DNA from: Atherix ibis
Taxonomy: Eukaryota; Arthropoda; Insecta; Diptera; Athericidae
NCBI GenBank assembly: GCA_958298945.1
Contig: OY282606.1
Location: forward strand, 86,063,696 to 86,127,695
DNA: 64,000 bases
Direction: 5' to 3'
Positions 1-11,603 of the stretch are shown piece by piece. The translations under genes and the position numbers were made by a program. Position 1 is the first letter of the stretch. The number at the start of each line of letters is the position of its first letter. The notes below the pieces were generated by a model, which worked only from the letters and a program-made list of their open reading frames with translations, did not search any database and was not told where the DNA came from.

Positions 1-92
1 GCTTCAGTCTTAGGGCAAAAATAAAACCAAAACATTTACTTTAGTAAGTGCTTTGATAAAAACAAGTTAAGTTAATGAGATAATTTAAGTTA

Positions 93-685
93 ATGAGCAG
101 TGTTGGGAGCTGTTCAAGCGCAATAAACCCGAATTTTTGCGTCGATATGTGACAATCGATAAAACATGGCTCCGTCACTACACTCCAGAGTCCAATCGGC
201 AGTCGGCAGAGTGGAGAGCGAGCGACGAACCGAATCCAAAGCGTGGAAAGACGCAACAGTCGGCTGGCAAGGTGATGGCGTCTGTATTTTGGGATGCGCA
301 TGGTATAATATTCATTGACTATCTCCAGAAGGGACAGACGATCAACAGCGACTATTATATAGCGTTATTGGATCGTTTGAAGAAAGAAATCGCTAAGAAA
401 CAGCCTCATTTGAAGAAGAAAAAAGTGTTGTTTCAACAAGACAATGCACCGTGTCACAAGTCGATGAAAACGATGGTCAAACTCAATGAATTGGGCTACG
501 AATTGCTTCCCCATCCACCGTATTCTCCAGATCTGGCCCCCAGCGACTTTTTCCTGTTTGCAAACCTCAAAGATAGCTATAATCGCTGTATCGCCCTCGA
601 AGGCAACTATGTTGAATAATAAAAATGAATTTTGCAAAAAAAAATATTTTTACTGTGTTACCTTATAAACTTTTCAGCCGAACTG
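93..685 (+). mobile_element. Irritans-type mariner remnant, 5'-truncated
   Basis: The reading frame holds the C-terminal two thirds of a mariner transposase closely resembling the Himar1/irritans subfamily. Visible motifs are FLRRYVTIDKTW (first catalytic Asp), HYTPESNRQSAEW, FQQDNAPCHKS (second Asp) and YSPDLAPSDFFLF (third Asp, DD34D spacing). About 45 residues are missing between FFLFANLK and the terminal NRCIALEGNYVE, so this is an internal deletion. The helix-turn-helix DNA-binding half is absent. After the stop near 619, an AT-rich tail leads to a terminus at about 664-685 whose reverse complement reads cagttcggctgaaaag, like an irritans-type terminal inverted repeat, next to a TA. It is a dead copy. 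The subfamily call rests on motif recognition. Confidence 0.88.
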
Positions 686-686
686 T

Positions 687-1292
687 AGTATAACAGTTCA
701 TAAACTATGCACATTACCAAAAGGTAATCTTATAACAATTATTGTAATATGGCAAGGATAATTACAGCCTGTTATGTAAAAGTAATACAAAAATATATAG
801 TTAAAACTAGTTGTACAATTATATAACAGTGTCAGGACTAGATCATAACTTAGTTCGAATAATCATAAAATAATTTCCCTTTTGAAGGAAAATTTCGGTA
901 TATGTCGACAACAATCTCAGGTTCCACAGCAGTCAGGTCAACAACCAAGCCTCCAAGACGGTCCATCTGGAACCTCCAAAGCCATCAATATTGTAACTCA
1001 AACAAAAAATATTTAATAAGGAAGACAAAAAAAAAACCAATCAGCCGATCAGTGAGGCAAATGAGCAACCCCTCCACTATCTTCTACTATTTCTCATATT
1101 ATTATAAAAACTATTTTTATAGAATAAAGGATCAGTTCCCAAAAATAGAGGATCATTCAGTTCTAAATTTGCCACACAGAACGGGGATAGATAATAATCA
1201 CTGATTGAAGAACTTGCTCCAAAAACCGAATGAAAAATGATATCGATAAAAAATCCAATTTATCGATATCCTTTTTCATTTGGTTGTGCATG
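687..1292. other. AT-rich spacer with one coding-like Gln-rich patch
   Basis: No gene is recognised. Positions 903-1010 read in one + frame as a Gln/Pro/Ser-rich segment (QQSQVPQQSGQQPSLQDG, then GTSKAINIVTQ). It is less AT-rich than its surroundings and could be a stray or broken exon. No convincing splice sites flank it. Confidence 0.3.
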
Positions 1293-1294
1293 TA

Positions 1295-2466
1295 CGAGGA
1301 TCATTCAACAAGTACTTAGCCTACAAAAGAAAAACGAAAATTTTGAAAGGTGGCAATTTATTTTTCCACATAATCTCCTTCAAACTCGATACACTTGGGC
1401 CAGCGATGCTCTAACTTTTTTAACCCGTCCAAAAAATACATTGTCTCGAGGAAAGCAAAATAGGCCTCCGTGGCGACGATGACCTCCTCATTCGACCCAA
1501 ATCTATTCCCGGCGAGTGATTTTTTCAGGTTTGGAAACAAAAAGTAGTCACAGGGGGCCAAATCTGGAGAGTACGGTGGATGGGGCAGCAATTCGTATAG
1601 CAATTCGACCAATTTGGCCATGGTGACGGTGGAGGTGTGAGCCGGGGCGTTGTCGTGGTGGAACAGCACTTTTTTCTTCGCAAAGCGGGGCCGCTAGTAG
1701 CACCCCGTGATTGTTTTACCCTTCTCGAGGTAATCGATGCGGATCACACCTTGTGAATCCTAGAAAACGGTGGCCATCACCTTTCCGGCCGATCGAACAG
1801 TCTTCGCCTTTTTCGGCGCACGTTCGCCGGGTGAAGTCCACTGTTTCGACTGTTCCTTGGTCTCTGGTGTATACCAGTGAATCCATATTTCGTCGGCGGT
1901 CACGAAATGACGCAAGAACTCCGCTGGATTGCGCTGAAACAGCGCCAAACACGTCGCCGATGTGGTCTCACAGTTGCGCTTGTTTTCCGGTGTGAGCAAA
2001 CGCGGCACCCATCGCGCCGACAGCTTTCTCATGCCCAGTTCTTCGTGTGGAATATGATGCACCGTTCCTACTGCGATGCCCACAGTCTCAGCTATCTCGT
2101 GAACCTTCAATCGACGGTCTGCCAACACGAGATCGTGGACTTTTTTAACGTTTTCCTACGTAGCAGCCGTTTTCGGGGCACCTGGGCGTGGCTCATCAAA
2201 AACCGACGTGCGGCCACGAACAAACTCGTTGAACCAATTCTTGACGGTCGCCATCGAAGGAGAAGTGTCACCATACACAGCATCCAAGCGCTGCGCGTTT
2301 TCCCTTCCAAAACAAGAATCTAATCACCGAACAATATTGTTCTTTTTCCATTTTTGTGCAACCGACCGACACGCTCGCTTTCAAAGGCTCTCAAAACAAA
2401 ACTAATGAAGGGAATCGACTGAAACTTTGACAGTAGGCTACTAAAAGAATGTACTGCACAATGGTT
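1295..2466 (-). mobile_element. Mariner (1.29-kb family), 5' end lost
   Basis: The 3' terminal inverted repeat begins at 1295 (cgaggatcattcaacaagta) after a TA at 1293-1294. The body aligns by eye with the complete copies at 29207-30497 and 42295-43557. Homology stops near 2466, where LINE reverse-transcriptase sequence begins, so the 5' terminus and about 75 bp are missing. Compared with the 29-kb copy, about 45 bp are also missing near 1690. TA target, DD34D transposase and length mark it as a Tc1/mariner element of the mariner branch. Confidence 0.92.
1358..2351 (-). pseudogene. Broken mariner transposase (1.29-kb family)
   Basis: This would encode the cut-and-paste DD34D transposase, which binds the inverted repeats and inserts at TA. 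The frame can be followed from an ATG at 2351 (MEKEQYRSVIR-type start in the better copies), through the helix-turn-helix segment ADRRLKVHEIAETVGIAVGT, WVPRLLTPENKRN, FVTADEIWIHWY (first catalytic Asp), FHHDNAPAHTS (second) and YSPDLAPCDYFLF (third), ending with ECIEFEGDYVEK-like residues before the stop at 1358. Frame is lost at the start of the gene and at the deletion near 1690, so no functional protein is possible. Confidence 0.88.
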
Positions 2467-3085
2467 ATTCCTTCTACCCTGAGTACAAGAGTTCCTGACA
2501 CAAATTAAATTAGATTTATTTGCGTTTATTTTTATGCCCCATTTTTTGTAGTAGTTGTTGATACAACTGGCATGATCCTGCAAACTCTTTCTCGCAATCC
2601 CAGGATCTGAATTGCTAGCCATTATTATCGTATCGTCCGCATAAAGCATTGCTTTAGAAAGGCACAACTCACCACCATTGATCGGATAATTATGAGGAAA
2701 ATCCATTAAAAATACATTGAAAAGTTTAGGACTCAGAATAGATCCCTGAGGAACACCTCTACACATATTTTTAAATTCAGAATTTACATTATTGATCGAA
2801 ACACAGAAACAACGCTCCTCAAAATAGCTTTGTAATGAACTAAATCAATTCAATTGGAAAATTTTTATTCAACAGTTTATATAATAACCCCCTTAATCCA
2901 AAGCGAGTCAAATGCCTTTTCGAGATCCATTGACAATATAACAGTTGAGTTTTTATTTCTTAACTCACCTGTGATTGTACTATGTTGGTTTATTAAGGAA
3001 TGAAGAGTTGAGTGATGTTGTCTAAAACCAAATTGCCAATCACTAATAATGTTAATTGGTCTCATCGAAATCTCTAGTATTTACC
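2467..3085 (-). pseudogene. LINE reverse transcriptase fragment
   Basis: Two frames on the minus strand together give the palm region of a non-LTR retrotransposon reverse transcriptase. Nearer 3065-2877 are QFGFRQHHSTLHSL and DLEKAFDSLWIKGVI. Nearer 2766-2467 are GVPQGSILSPKLFNVFL and the catalytic LYADDTIIMA, followed by a thumb-like KKWGIKINANKSNLI. At least two frameshifts lie between the two blocks. Endonuclease, RNase H and both element ends are missing. The Jockey/I/R1 group is plausible but the clade cannot be fixed. Its right border abuts the truncated mariner at 1295-2466. Confidence 0.85.
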
Positions 3086-4129
3086 AAAGTTTAAGCAAAA
3101 ATACTCATTGTAGTAATAAATTTCAACAAAAACTTTTTATTATGATGAAATTTATATTATTTTAAAATGATGAATTGTGAAGAAAAAAAACTCTCCATTT
3201 ATCATATATGATTCTATGTTATAATAGATTTTAATTATCGTTTTACAAGATGTCATAAAAATTCATCTTTGAACTTAATGCATTCAACGGCCCTGAACGC
3301 CCAACGTCCCAAAACGAATTTTCCATTCGACTAGCTGTTGGCAATTTTCTTTTACAGACGTTGATGAGTAATTGATTTGTTGCTTTCGATTTTTCACACC
3401 TCACGAACATGAACACCTCTGCATTACCAATATGCAAGCCACTAGAATATTCCCTTTAATTCAATTCAATTCAATCGAATCTCCTCCAATGCCGATACGC
3501 GATGCTAACAAATCTATTCCAAAAGATAGGATTCCCTTCCATGCCGTACCGATCGAAAAGATTCGAAGTTGAATTTTTATTCAATGCTGTACCATTCGAA
3601 TAAAAGCCAATTTCAATTAAAGCATTTCGATGCACTTGCAATTTTATGGACATAGCACCATATCAGAATGAGTACTTTTATTGCAGGCATAAACACATGC
3701 ATATGCATTGGGGTAAACCTTCGAACTGAATACTTGGGATAGTGTGTACCATAAGTTACGATAATAAAAAAAAATTTGTAGTTAAAAATATTATTGCAAT
3801 TTGTGAAATACTTACAAATAGAATGGGAAGGATTCTCAGGGTCTTAAGATTTTTTTTCTTCAGATGTTCGATTGGAGGACTGGGGTTGAGAATGAAATCG
3901 ATTTTAATCTGTACAAGTAAAAAAATTTATTTAAAAAACAATAAATTTTTTAACTAGAAAAAATTTTTTAGCAACATTTTGAAAGCGGTATTTTTATAAA
4001 TAAAAAAAAAATCGACTTTTGAATAAAATAGTAAAAATAGTCGATAATTTTAAGAAATTATTTCCAAAATATATTTGCATTTACGCAGAAAAATGAGGTG
4101 CATTAAAAACTGTAAGAAAAGAAGTGAGA
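3086..4129. other. AT-rich DNA without recognised genes
   Basis: No coding region is supported. The stretch 3450-3660 is locally rich in ATTC/GATTC-like words (ttcaattcaattcaatcg and relatives). Similar tracts recur at about 8110-8195 and 24040-24080. Confidence 0.5.
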
Positions 4130-7100
4130 GTAGAACAATTTCTCGTAGCAACATAAACTTTTCGTTAAAGGGTCTTAATAAATATGGTGGCAAAATTTAA
4201 TAAATTATATTTGATAATTTTTTTTTTTCGTTGATAAGAAAATTAAAATGCACGAAGAAAAAATGGTAATTCCAATTAGTTAGTTATCCACGTACCGTAA
4301 CTGCTACCCTAAACTATATTTTAGGGTCTAAAAAATTTCAAAAATATGTTTTTGAAATATATTATAGCACTAGCAAATTTCAAATTTAAATAATATGAGA
4401 AATCTCAAAATATTTTATTAAAATTTGTGAACAGATGTGTTCGGTATCCTTATTCACTCTTTCAATAGAGGTCCCATTAGACCTACAATGGTCTAAGATT
4501 GAGTAGCGACTAATTTTTATTTTCTACTCAATAAAATTTAATTTTAGATTATACAAAATTTAATGAAATTCACTATTTTTTTTTTAAATGTAATAAAGTT
4601 GCTGACGCCATCTGGTTGAAGTTTTTGAGTAAAACTTTTTCTTTTGAAATTAGTTTAAATAAATTGACCAATTTAGTTGGAAAATTTTTATAGACTCATT
4701 ATTATTTTCTATTGTTGAAAAAAATGTAAAGACACACGAGGAAAAAAATGACAAATTCGCAAACCGAAAGGCATAGTTGCTAAAGATCTTTAAGCGCGAT
4801 CGTAAATTATCTTTCAGGGTCTTAAAAATTTAGCGAATATTTTTATAAGTATATGAGTGCTAACAAATTTTAAATTCACATTATATAATAAATAATAATT
4901 TTTTTTTTAAATCTGGACAGTATTTATGAAATTTTGTCAAGTATCCTTTTTAAACCCTTGAACTGAGGTCTCATACCTACAATGGTCTAAGATTATTTAG
5001 TAATTAAAATTTATTTTCCAGACAAAAAAAAAATCAATTTTAGATGCTATCAAGTGTCCTTATCGAGTTCCTAACGCTATCTGGTTGAAGTTATTGAGTA
5101 AAACTTCTTTTTATAAATTTTTCTTATTGAAAATTGTCTAAATAAATTTACCAATTTAGCTGAAAAATTTTTACAAACTCATTATTATTTTCTATGGTTG
5201 AAAAAAAGTAAAAAACACGTAGTAAATAATATTAAACCCGCAAGTCAAATGGAATAGTTGCCAAAGATCTTTTAACGCTATCGTAAATTATCTTTTATGG
5301 TCTGAAAAATTTACTCAATTTTATTTTTGTTCGGAATATATTAGAACTAATAATTTTTAAATTCAAATAATATGACAAATATTAACTTTTTCGAAATCTG
5401 GAAAGTACTTATGAAAATTTGTTAAGTATCCTTTTTAAACCCTTGAACTGAGGTCTCAAACCTATAATAGTGTAAGATTATTTAGCGACTAATTTTTACT
5501 TTCAAAACAAAAAAAAATCAATTTTAAATGCTACAAAATTTAATAAAATTTAAAATTTTTCTTAAATTTCCTTATAGAGTTGCTAGCCTTATCTGGTTGT
5601 AGTTTTTGAGTAAAACTTTTTTTTTGAAATTTCTTTTATTGAAAATTGTCTAAATTTAGTTGAAAATTTTTTACAGACTCATTATTATTTTCTGTGCTTG
5701 AAAAAAAAAATAAAGACTCACGAAGAAAAAAATTGTAAGCTCGCAAGTCGAAAGGCGGAATTGCTAAAGACTTTTATCGCTAAAGTAAATTTTCTTGGAG
5801 TATTTAAGCATTAGAAATTTTCAAAAAGTTACATAATATAACGAACATTAATTTTTCGAAACCTGGAAAGGTCTTATGAAAATTTGTTAAGATATGTTTT
5901 TGATATGCTTTTTAGACCCTTGAATTGAGGTCTCACATCTAAAATGGTTCAACATTGATTACCCACCAATTTATGTTGTATGAAATAAGAAAATTCAATT
6001 TCAGATTCTTAAAAATTTAATGAAATTCGAACATTTTTTAAATTTTCTTCATAGAATTGCAAGCGCCACCTGGTTGGAGTTATTGAGTAAAACTTTTGTA
6101 CTTGAACTTTTCTTATTTGAATTCGTTTAAATAAATCAACCAAATTTGTTTTAAAAATTTATTACAGAATCGTTATTTTTCATAGTTGAAAAATAATTAG
6201 AATACATTGAAAAAGATGGCAACTCTATAATTCAAATGGCAAAGTTATCAAAGTTCATTAAGCTATAGAGAAAATTGACTTTCAGAGACTTAAAAATTAA
6301 AAAAAAAATTTTTTTGGAATGTATCAGCACTAGAAATGTTTAAATTCAAATAATATGGCAAACATTTATTATTTTCAAAACCTCAAAAAATATTATTAAA
6401 ATTTCTTGACAGGTGTTTTTGGTATTCTTTTCAGACCCCTTGATAACTAAAACTCTCCAAGATTGATTACTTATTAATTTATATTGTTCTAAATAAAAAA
6501 AAGTCAATTGTAGATGCTACAGAATTTATTTAAATTCACTATTTACCTAAGTTTCATTACAGAGTTGCTAGCGCCATCTGGTTTGAGTTATTGAGTAAAA
6601 CTTTTTTTTTTGAAATTTCTTTTATTGAAAATTGTCTAAATAAATTTACCAATTTAGTTGAAAAAATTTTACAGACTCATTATTATTTTCTGTGCTTGAA
6701 AAAAAAATAAAGACTCACGAAGTAAAAAATTGTAAGCTCGCAAGTCGAAAGGAGGAATTGCTAAAGACTTTTATCGCTTAAGTAAATTGTCTTTTAGGGT
6801 CTTAAAAATTTCAAAAATATTTTTTGGAGTATTTAAGCATTAGAAATTTTCAAAAAGTTACATAATATAACAAACATTGATTTTTCGAAACGTGAAAAGC
6901 TTTTCATGAAAATTTGTTAAGATATGTTTTTGATATGCTCTTTAGACCCTTGAATTGAGGTGACACACCTAAAATGGTGCAACATTGATTACCCACCAAT
7001 TTATGTTGTATGAAATAAGAAAATTCAATTACAGATTCTTCAAAATTTAATGAAATTCGAACATTTTTTAAATTTTCTTCATAGAATTGCAAGCGCCACC

Positions 7101-7700
7101 TGGTTGGAGTTATTGAGTAAAACTTTTGTACTTGAACTTTCCTTATTTGAATTCGTTTAAATAAATCAACCAAATTTGTTTTAAATATTTATTACAGAAT
7201 CGTTATTTTTCATAGTTGAAAAATAATTAGAATACATTAAAAAAGATGGCAAATTTATAAGTCAAATGGCAAAGTTACCAAAGTTCATTAAGCTATAGAG
7301 AAAATTGATTTTCAGAGTCTTAAAAATTTACAAAAAAAATTTTTTTTGGAATGCATCAGCACTAGAAATGTTTAAATTCAAATAATATGGCAAACATTTG
7401 TTTTTGGTATTCTTTTCAGACCCCTTGATAACTAAAACTCTCCAAAATTGATTACTTATTAATTTATATTGTTCTAAATAAAAAAAAATCAATTGTAGAT
7501 GCTACAGAATTTATTTAAATTCACTATTTACGTAAGTTTCATTACAGAGTTGCTAGCGCCATCTGGTTTGAATTATTGAGTAAAACTTTTGTATTTGAAT
7601 TTTTCGTATTGGAATTTGTCTAAATAAATTAACAAATTTAGTTTAAAAATTTATTACAGAATTGTAGGTATTTTAAAAATGCAAAACACAAATCCTGAAT
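4130..7700. repeat. Satellite array, seven ~490-bp units
   Basis: A degenerate unit recurs head to tail. A landmark, the atctgg or acctgg inside 'gcgccatctggtt', lies at 4610, 5079, 5591, 6068, 6576, 7098 and 7561, giving spacings of 469, 512, 477, 508, 522 and 463 bp. Each unit also carries 'gaggtctcacacctaaaatgg'-like and 'gactcattattattttct'-like blocks. Units alternate in type from about 5580 on: the pair 5580-6560 is repeated at 6560-7560 with clearly higher similarity than neighbouring units. The array is very AT-rich and has no coding content. Confidence 0.85.
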
Positions 7701-10193
7701 GATATTAACAAAAATTTTATTATTTTCTATTATGGATAGGCAATTATTAACAGACACAAAGCTACAACACGCGTACAAAATTTTGTTAAAATTATAGATT
7801 TGACTATTTGATTTTTTACCTTATTTTTTTTTTGTATCTTATCCATGAATAATGTCAGAATCCTACTAGGAAGTCGAAAAATCATTAACCTTTTTCGGTA
7901 AACGCATGCGAATGGCTTCTTGTCTTCCATATTCACAAGTACGGAAATTCCCTTTTCGTCAGTTGAACGTGGTATGGTGCATGTAGAACTTTTTCAACAC
8001 GACAGCACTTTTGTAGTCAATCGAAGAGGTTATTTCCTCCTAGGGTCAATTAATCGTAAACAGGTGTAAATATTGTGTAACACGCATAGCTAACCGGGCA
8101 CAATCCATGAATGGATTCGATTCAGTATCTGGGATTTTGTCTAATCGAAATGGATGGATTCTATTCGATTCGATTTGATTGGATTGGTTTCGATTGGCCC
8201 CACAATTGGAATGTGCGCACTTTACAGGCAAACGGTCCGAAATGTTTTAAATCGAACGAAGGCAATACGTCATCCTGAGGAACATAAAACAAAGGAATTT
8301 ACAAGACATCTGCCAATTGTTTAGCATGGACTGTTAACTTAATTTATTGTGCAATCTGATTCGAGTCCGTTTCAGCTTTTTCTATACAAGAAGACAACAT
8401 TTAAGTTAGTTGGCCCCAACAATTCCAATGGCTGGTGTTTCTCTAGTACGAAATGATGTGGGGTGGTATGGCGGTGTGGTGTACAGCAAATAGACTTGAT
8501 CAACGGTTGTACTATTGTCCAAGTTGGTGGATGTTGCAAGACAATCCTCTCATGTGCGGATTTTTACTAACCGAAGTCAATGTTCCCAAATGGTGAACAT
8601 AGATTTTGAATGAATGCAGCTACACTACCTGGGCGCATACTGTGAGAAGAGTGAGTGATTGATGTGAACAACATGAAATTATTTTGCTTTCTGAACAATC
8701 ACTCTTCACCAACAGCAGTAATACTCGTACCATTAACCAACCGAGTTTAGCAGAAAATAGCAGATTTTTTTTTTTACTAATTCCATTCTTTTTCTTTTCA
8801 AATAAATTTTCCAGATACATTTTCCACAATATTAACTATTTTTTGAAAAAAAAAATTGATAATCGAATTTTTACTATATAGAAAATTATTGCGAAAAGGA
8901 TCGTAATTCAATAAATAAAATTATTACCATTAAAAGACAAATCTTCCTTTTTTAAGGAAAGTATTAAAAAAATATGACCAATAATTAATTTTTTTTATTT
9001 TATTTTTAGTAAAAAAAATATTTTTCCCGTTTATTTTTTTGCATAAATCTCATGATTTTGTCAATACTCGTAGTTTCAGGCTTTCTTAAATTTAAAAAAC
9101 AAATCCTTAAGCTATCAATAAATATTTGCAAAGAAGACAAAATCTTTTAAGCAATTTTTTTCAAAGTTTTAAAAAATATTTTGTTACTAAAATTTAAAAA
9201 AATACTCATATCTATTATCATTTTGATCATTTTATAATTATTTTTCTTTTAATTTATTTATCTTAAAAATTAAAAATTTAAATTTCAACTAAAAAGAAAT
9301 TATTTAAAAATTTATTGGATTTTTTTAAGCGACTATTTAAAAATTGATCAGAAAACAGCAAAAAAATCAGAATGTTCTCAGCGAAAAACAATATGAAAAA
9401 ATTTATTAAGAAGCAAAATTGTTAGAAAATTGCTAAATCGTCCTTAAGCAACATCCTCTTGGTAAATGTTGCTAAGTGTTTTCTTCAACAATTTTTTTAA
9501 ATAAATTATTACCTAAAAAAGATATTTTTACAAAGGTTTTTGATAATTGTTTGTTTGTTTGTGAAGCGCCATGAGTATGAGACCATCGGGGGAGTTTAAG
9601 TTTTGATTGAATTAGCAGTGTTAGCTTTCTTAAAGGAACTGGTCAGAAATGGTTAAATTTTGTGGAGTATGTTTAAATTTTTTAGAATGTTGAAACGGGG
9701 TTTTGGAAAAGGAATTGTTATGCCTAGGATCTCCAATATAAAAGTAGTCCTATTCAAAAAAAAATTCTGGATTAAGTGGTATTTTTTTTTAAATAAGGAG
9801 ATTAGTTATAACTTATCTGAATTCTGAGAATATTGCCTGCCTAGAATTTTGGCCTGATTACTGACTAGTCTAGGTTTCCGATGTTGGGCCAATATTTGCA
9901 CAGGAATCTTCCACCATTAGTAACTATTAGTACAGATGTGTATATTATTATTGACTGGAACAGTTGATTGCATTCTGAACTATAGTCCTGACTGTCAGCA
10001 GCTGATCATTAAAAGGAGATCTTTAAAATGAAAGAATTCCACTACATAGTTCACCCTGCCTATTTTTAAGAAGCTGAATACAATTCATTCACAGCTGCAT
10101 CCATGAACATTGGAATCAAATTACCACGTCCGTCAAAAAGTTCTATGAGAGGATGGATTGGTGTTGATCATTCAGTGCCTGCTGATTAACGTA
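7701..10193. other. AT-rich DNA, no gene recognised
   Basis: No coding region, RNA gene or full transposon is seen. The stretch 8110-8195 is a degenerate GATTC/CGATT-rich tract. Positions 9564-9592 match, in reverse orientation, a short dispersed motif that also occurs at 33273, 34590, 49510 and 50709. Confidence 0.5.
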
Positions 10194-10195
10194 TA

Positions 10196-11601
10196 CGAGG
10201 TATGTTCAAAAATTAACGCGAATTTTGAATTTCCGCGGGTTACGTATATTTGATTTTCAATTTTTTTTGTGGTGTTATGTTGGTCCTCATATCTCTCACT
10301 TATGCCGACAAGTTCGGCCATTTTGAATGTTCAGTTAATTTTTGACAGCTGCTTTGCTTGCACGTGTTTTGGCTCGTCTTCGATTTTTACCCATTCCAAA
10401 AAATGGATTAAACAATCTTTCGGGAACAAGAAAAAGTCACAGGGGGCCAGGTCTGGGGAATACGATGGCTGCGGCATTATTAGTGTATTGTTTTTGGCCA
10501 AAAACTCGCGCCAATTTTTGTTCTTCCACATATCCGGGCGATTTTGGCCAAAAAAAAAGCCAATTTATGTTCTTCTACAAATCCGGCCATTTCTGGCAGA
10601 TTGATTCACGCAAGTTGCGCATAACTTGCAGGTAATATTCCTTACTGACCGTTCTACCCTCTGGCAAGAACTCATAATTCACCACGATCCTGAAATCGAA
10701 GAAAACTGTAAGCAGAACCTTCACATTCGACCGAACTTGGCGGGCTTTTTTCAGTCTTGGCTCGTGCGGCAGCTTTCATTGGGATGATTAAGCTTTGGTT
10801 TCCACGTCATAACCATAAACCTATAATTCGTTTTTTTTGTCCCCTTCAAAGTAATCCCCACTAGATATTATACACTTGTGCCAACGTTTCTTCCAATCCT
10901 CGAAGCACTTCAAAAAATCATTTTTTGTGATCTTGTTCACCTCCTCCTTCGATGCCGTCTTTATCCCCTCAATCGTAGCGTAGTGTCGTTCTTTCATGGG
11001 GCTCTTCAGTTTCGCGAACAAGAAAAAGTCACAGGGGGCGAGATCTGAGGAATACGGTGGCTGCGGGATTATTAGTATGTTGTTTTTGGCCAAAAATTCG
11101 CGCACAAGCATCGATGCGTGAGCAGGGGCGTTATCATGGTGCAAAAGCCAATTTTTGTTCTTCCACAAATCCGGGCGTTTCTGGCGGATTGATTCTCGCA
11201 ACTTCCGCATAACTTGCAGGTAATATTCCTTATTGACCGTTCTACCCTGTGGCAAGAACTCATGATGCACCACGCTCCTGAAATCGAAGAAAACTGTAAG
11301 CAGAACCCTCACATTCGACCGAACTTGGCGCTTTTTTCGGTCTTGGCTCTCGCCCCGCAGCTTCCATTGGGATGATTAATGCGATGCTGTTTTTGGTCGA
11401 AAATGGGCAAATATCGAAGACGAGCCAAAAATAGTGCAAGCAAAGAAGCTGTCAAAAATTAAATGAAAACAATGAAAATGGCCGAACTTGTCGGCATAAA
11501 TGACAGACATTAGTACCAACATAACGCCACAAAAAATCGAAAATCGATTATACGTAACCCGCGGAAATTCAAAATTCGCGATGCTTTTTGAACAGACCTC
11601 G
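10196..11601 (-). mobile_element. Composite family-2 mariner (foldback plus second copy)
   Basis: TA dinucleotides at 10194-10195 and 11602-11603 flank termini beginning cgaggtatgttcaaaaa and ending ttttgaacagacctcg. The left 220 bp is the family-2 5' end in + orientation. At about 10417-10420 it switches to the reverse complement of the transposase 3' coding region and runs back to about 10825. There a second partial copy starts from the transposase C-terminus (DYFEGD end) and continues to the right-hand 5' terminus, also inverted. Both outer ends are therefore copies of the same 5' end. The second half (10821-11312, minus) preserves HHDNAPAHAS and YSSDLAPCDFFLF. It cannot make a complete transposase. 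Confidence 0.85.
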
Positions 11602-11603
11602 TA

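Noticed and set aside
2320..2766. 148-codon frame joining reverse transcriptase motifs to other sequence
   Set aside because: The last 30 or so codons are mariner 5' sequence read by chance. This is a junction of two decayed elements, not a fusion gene.
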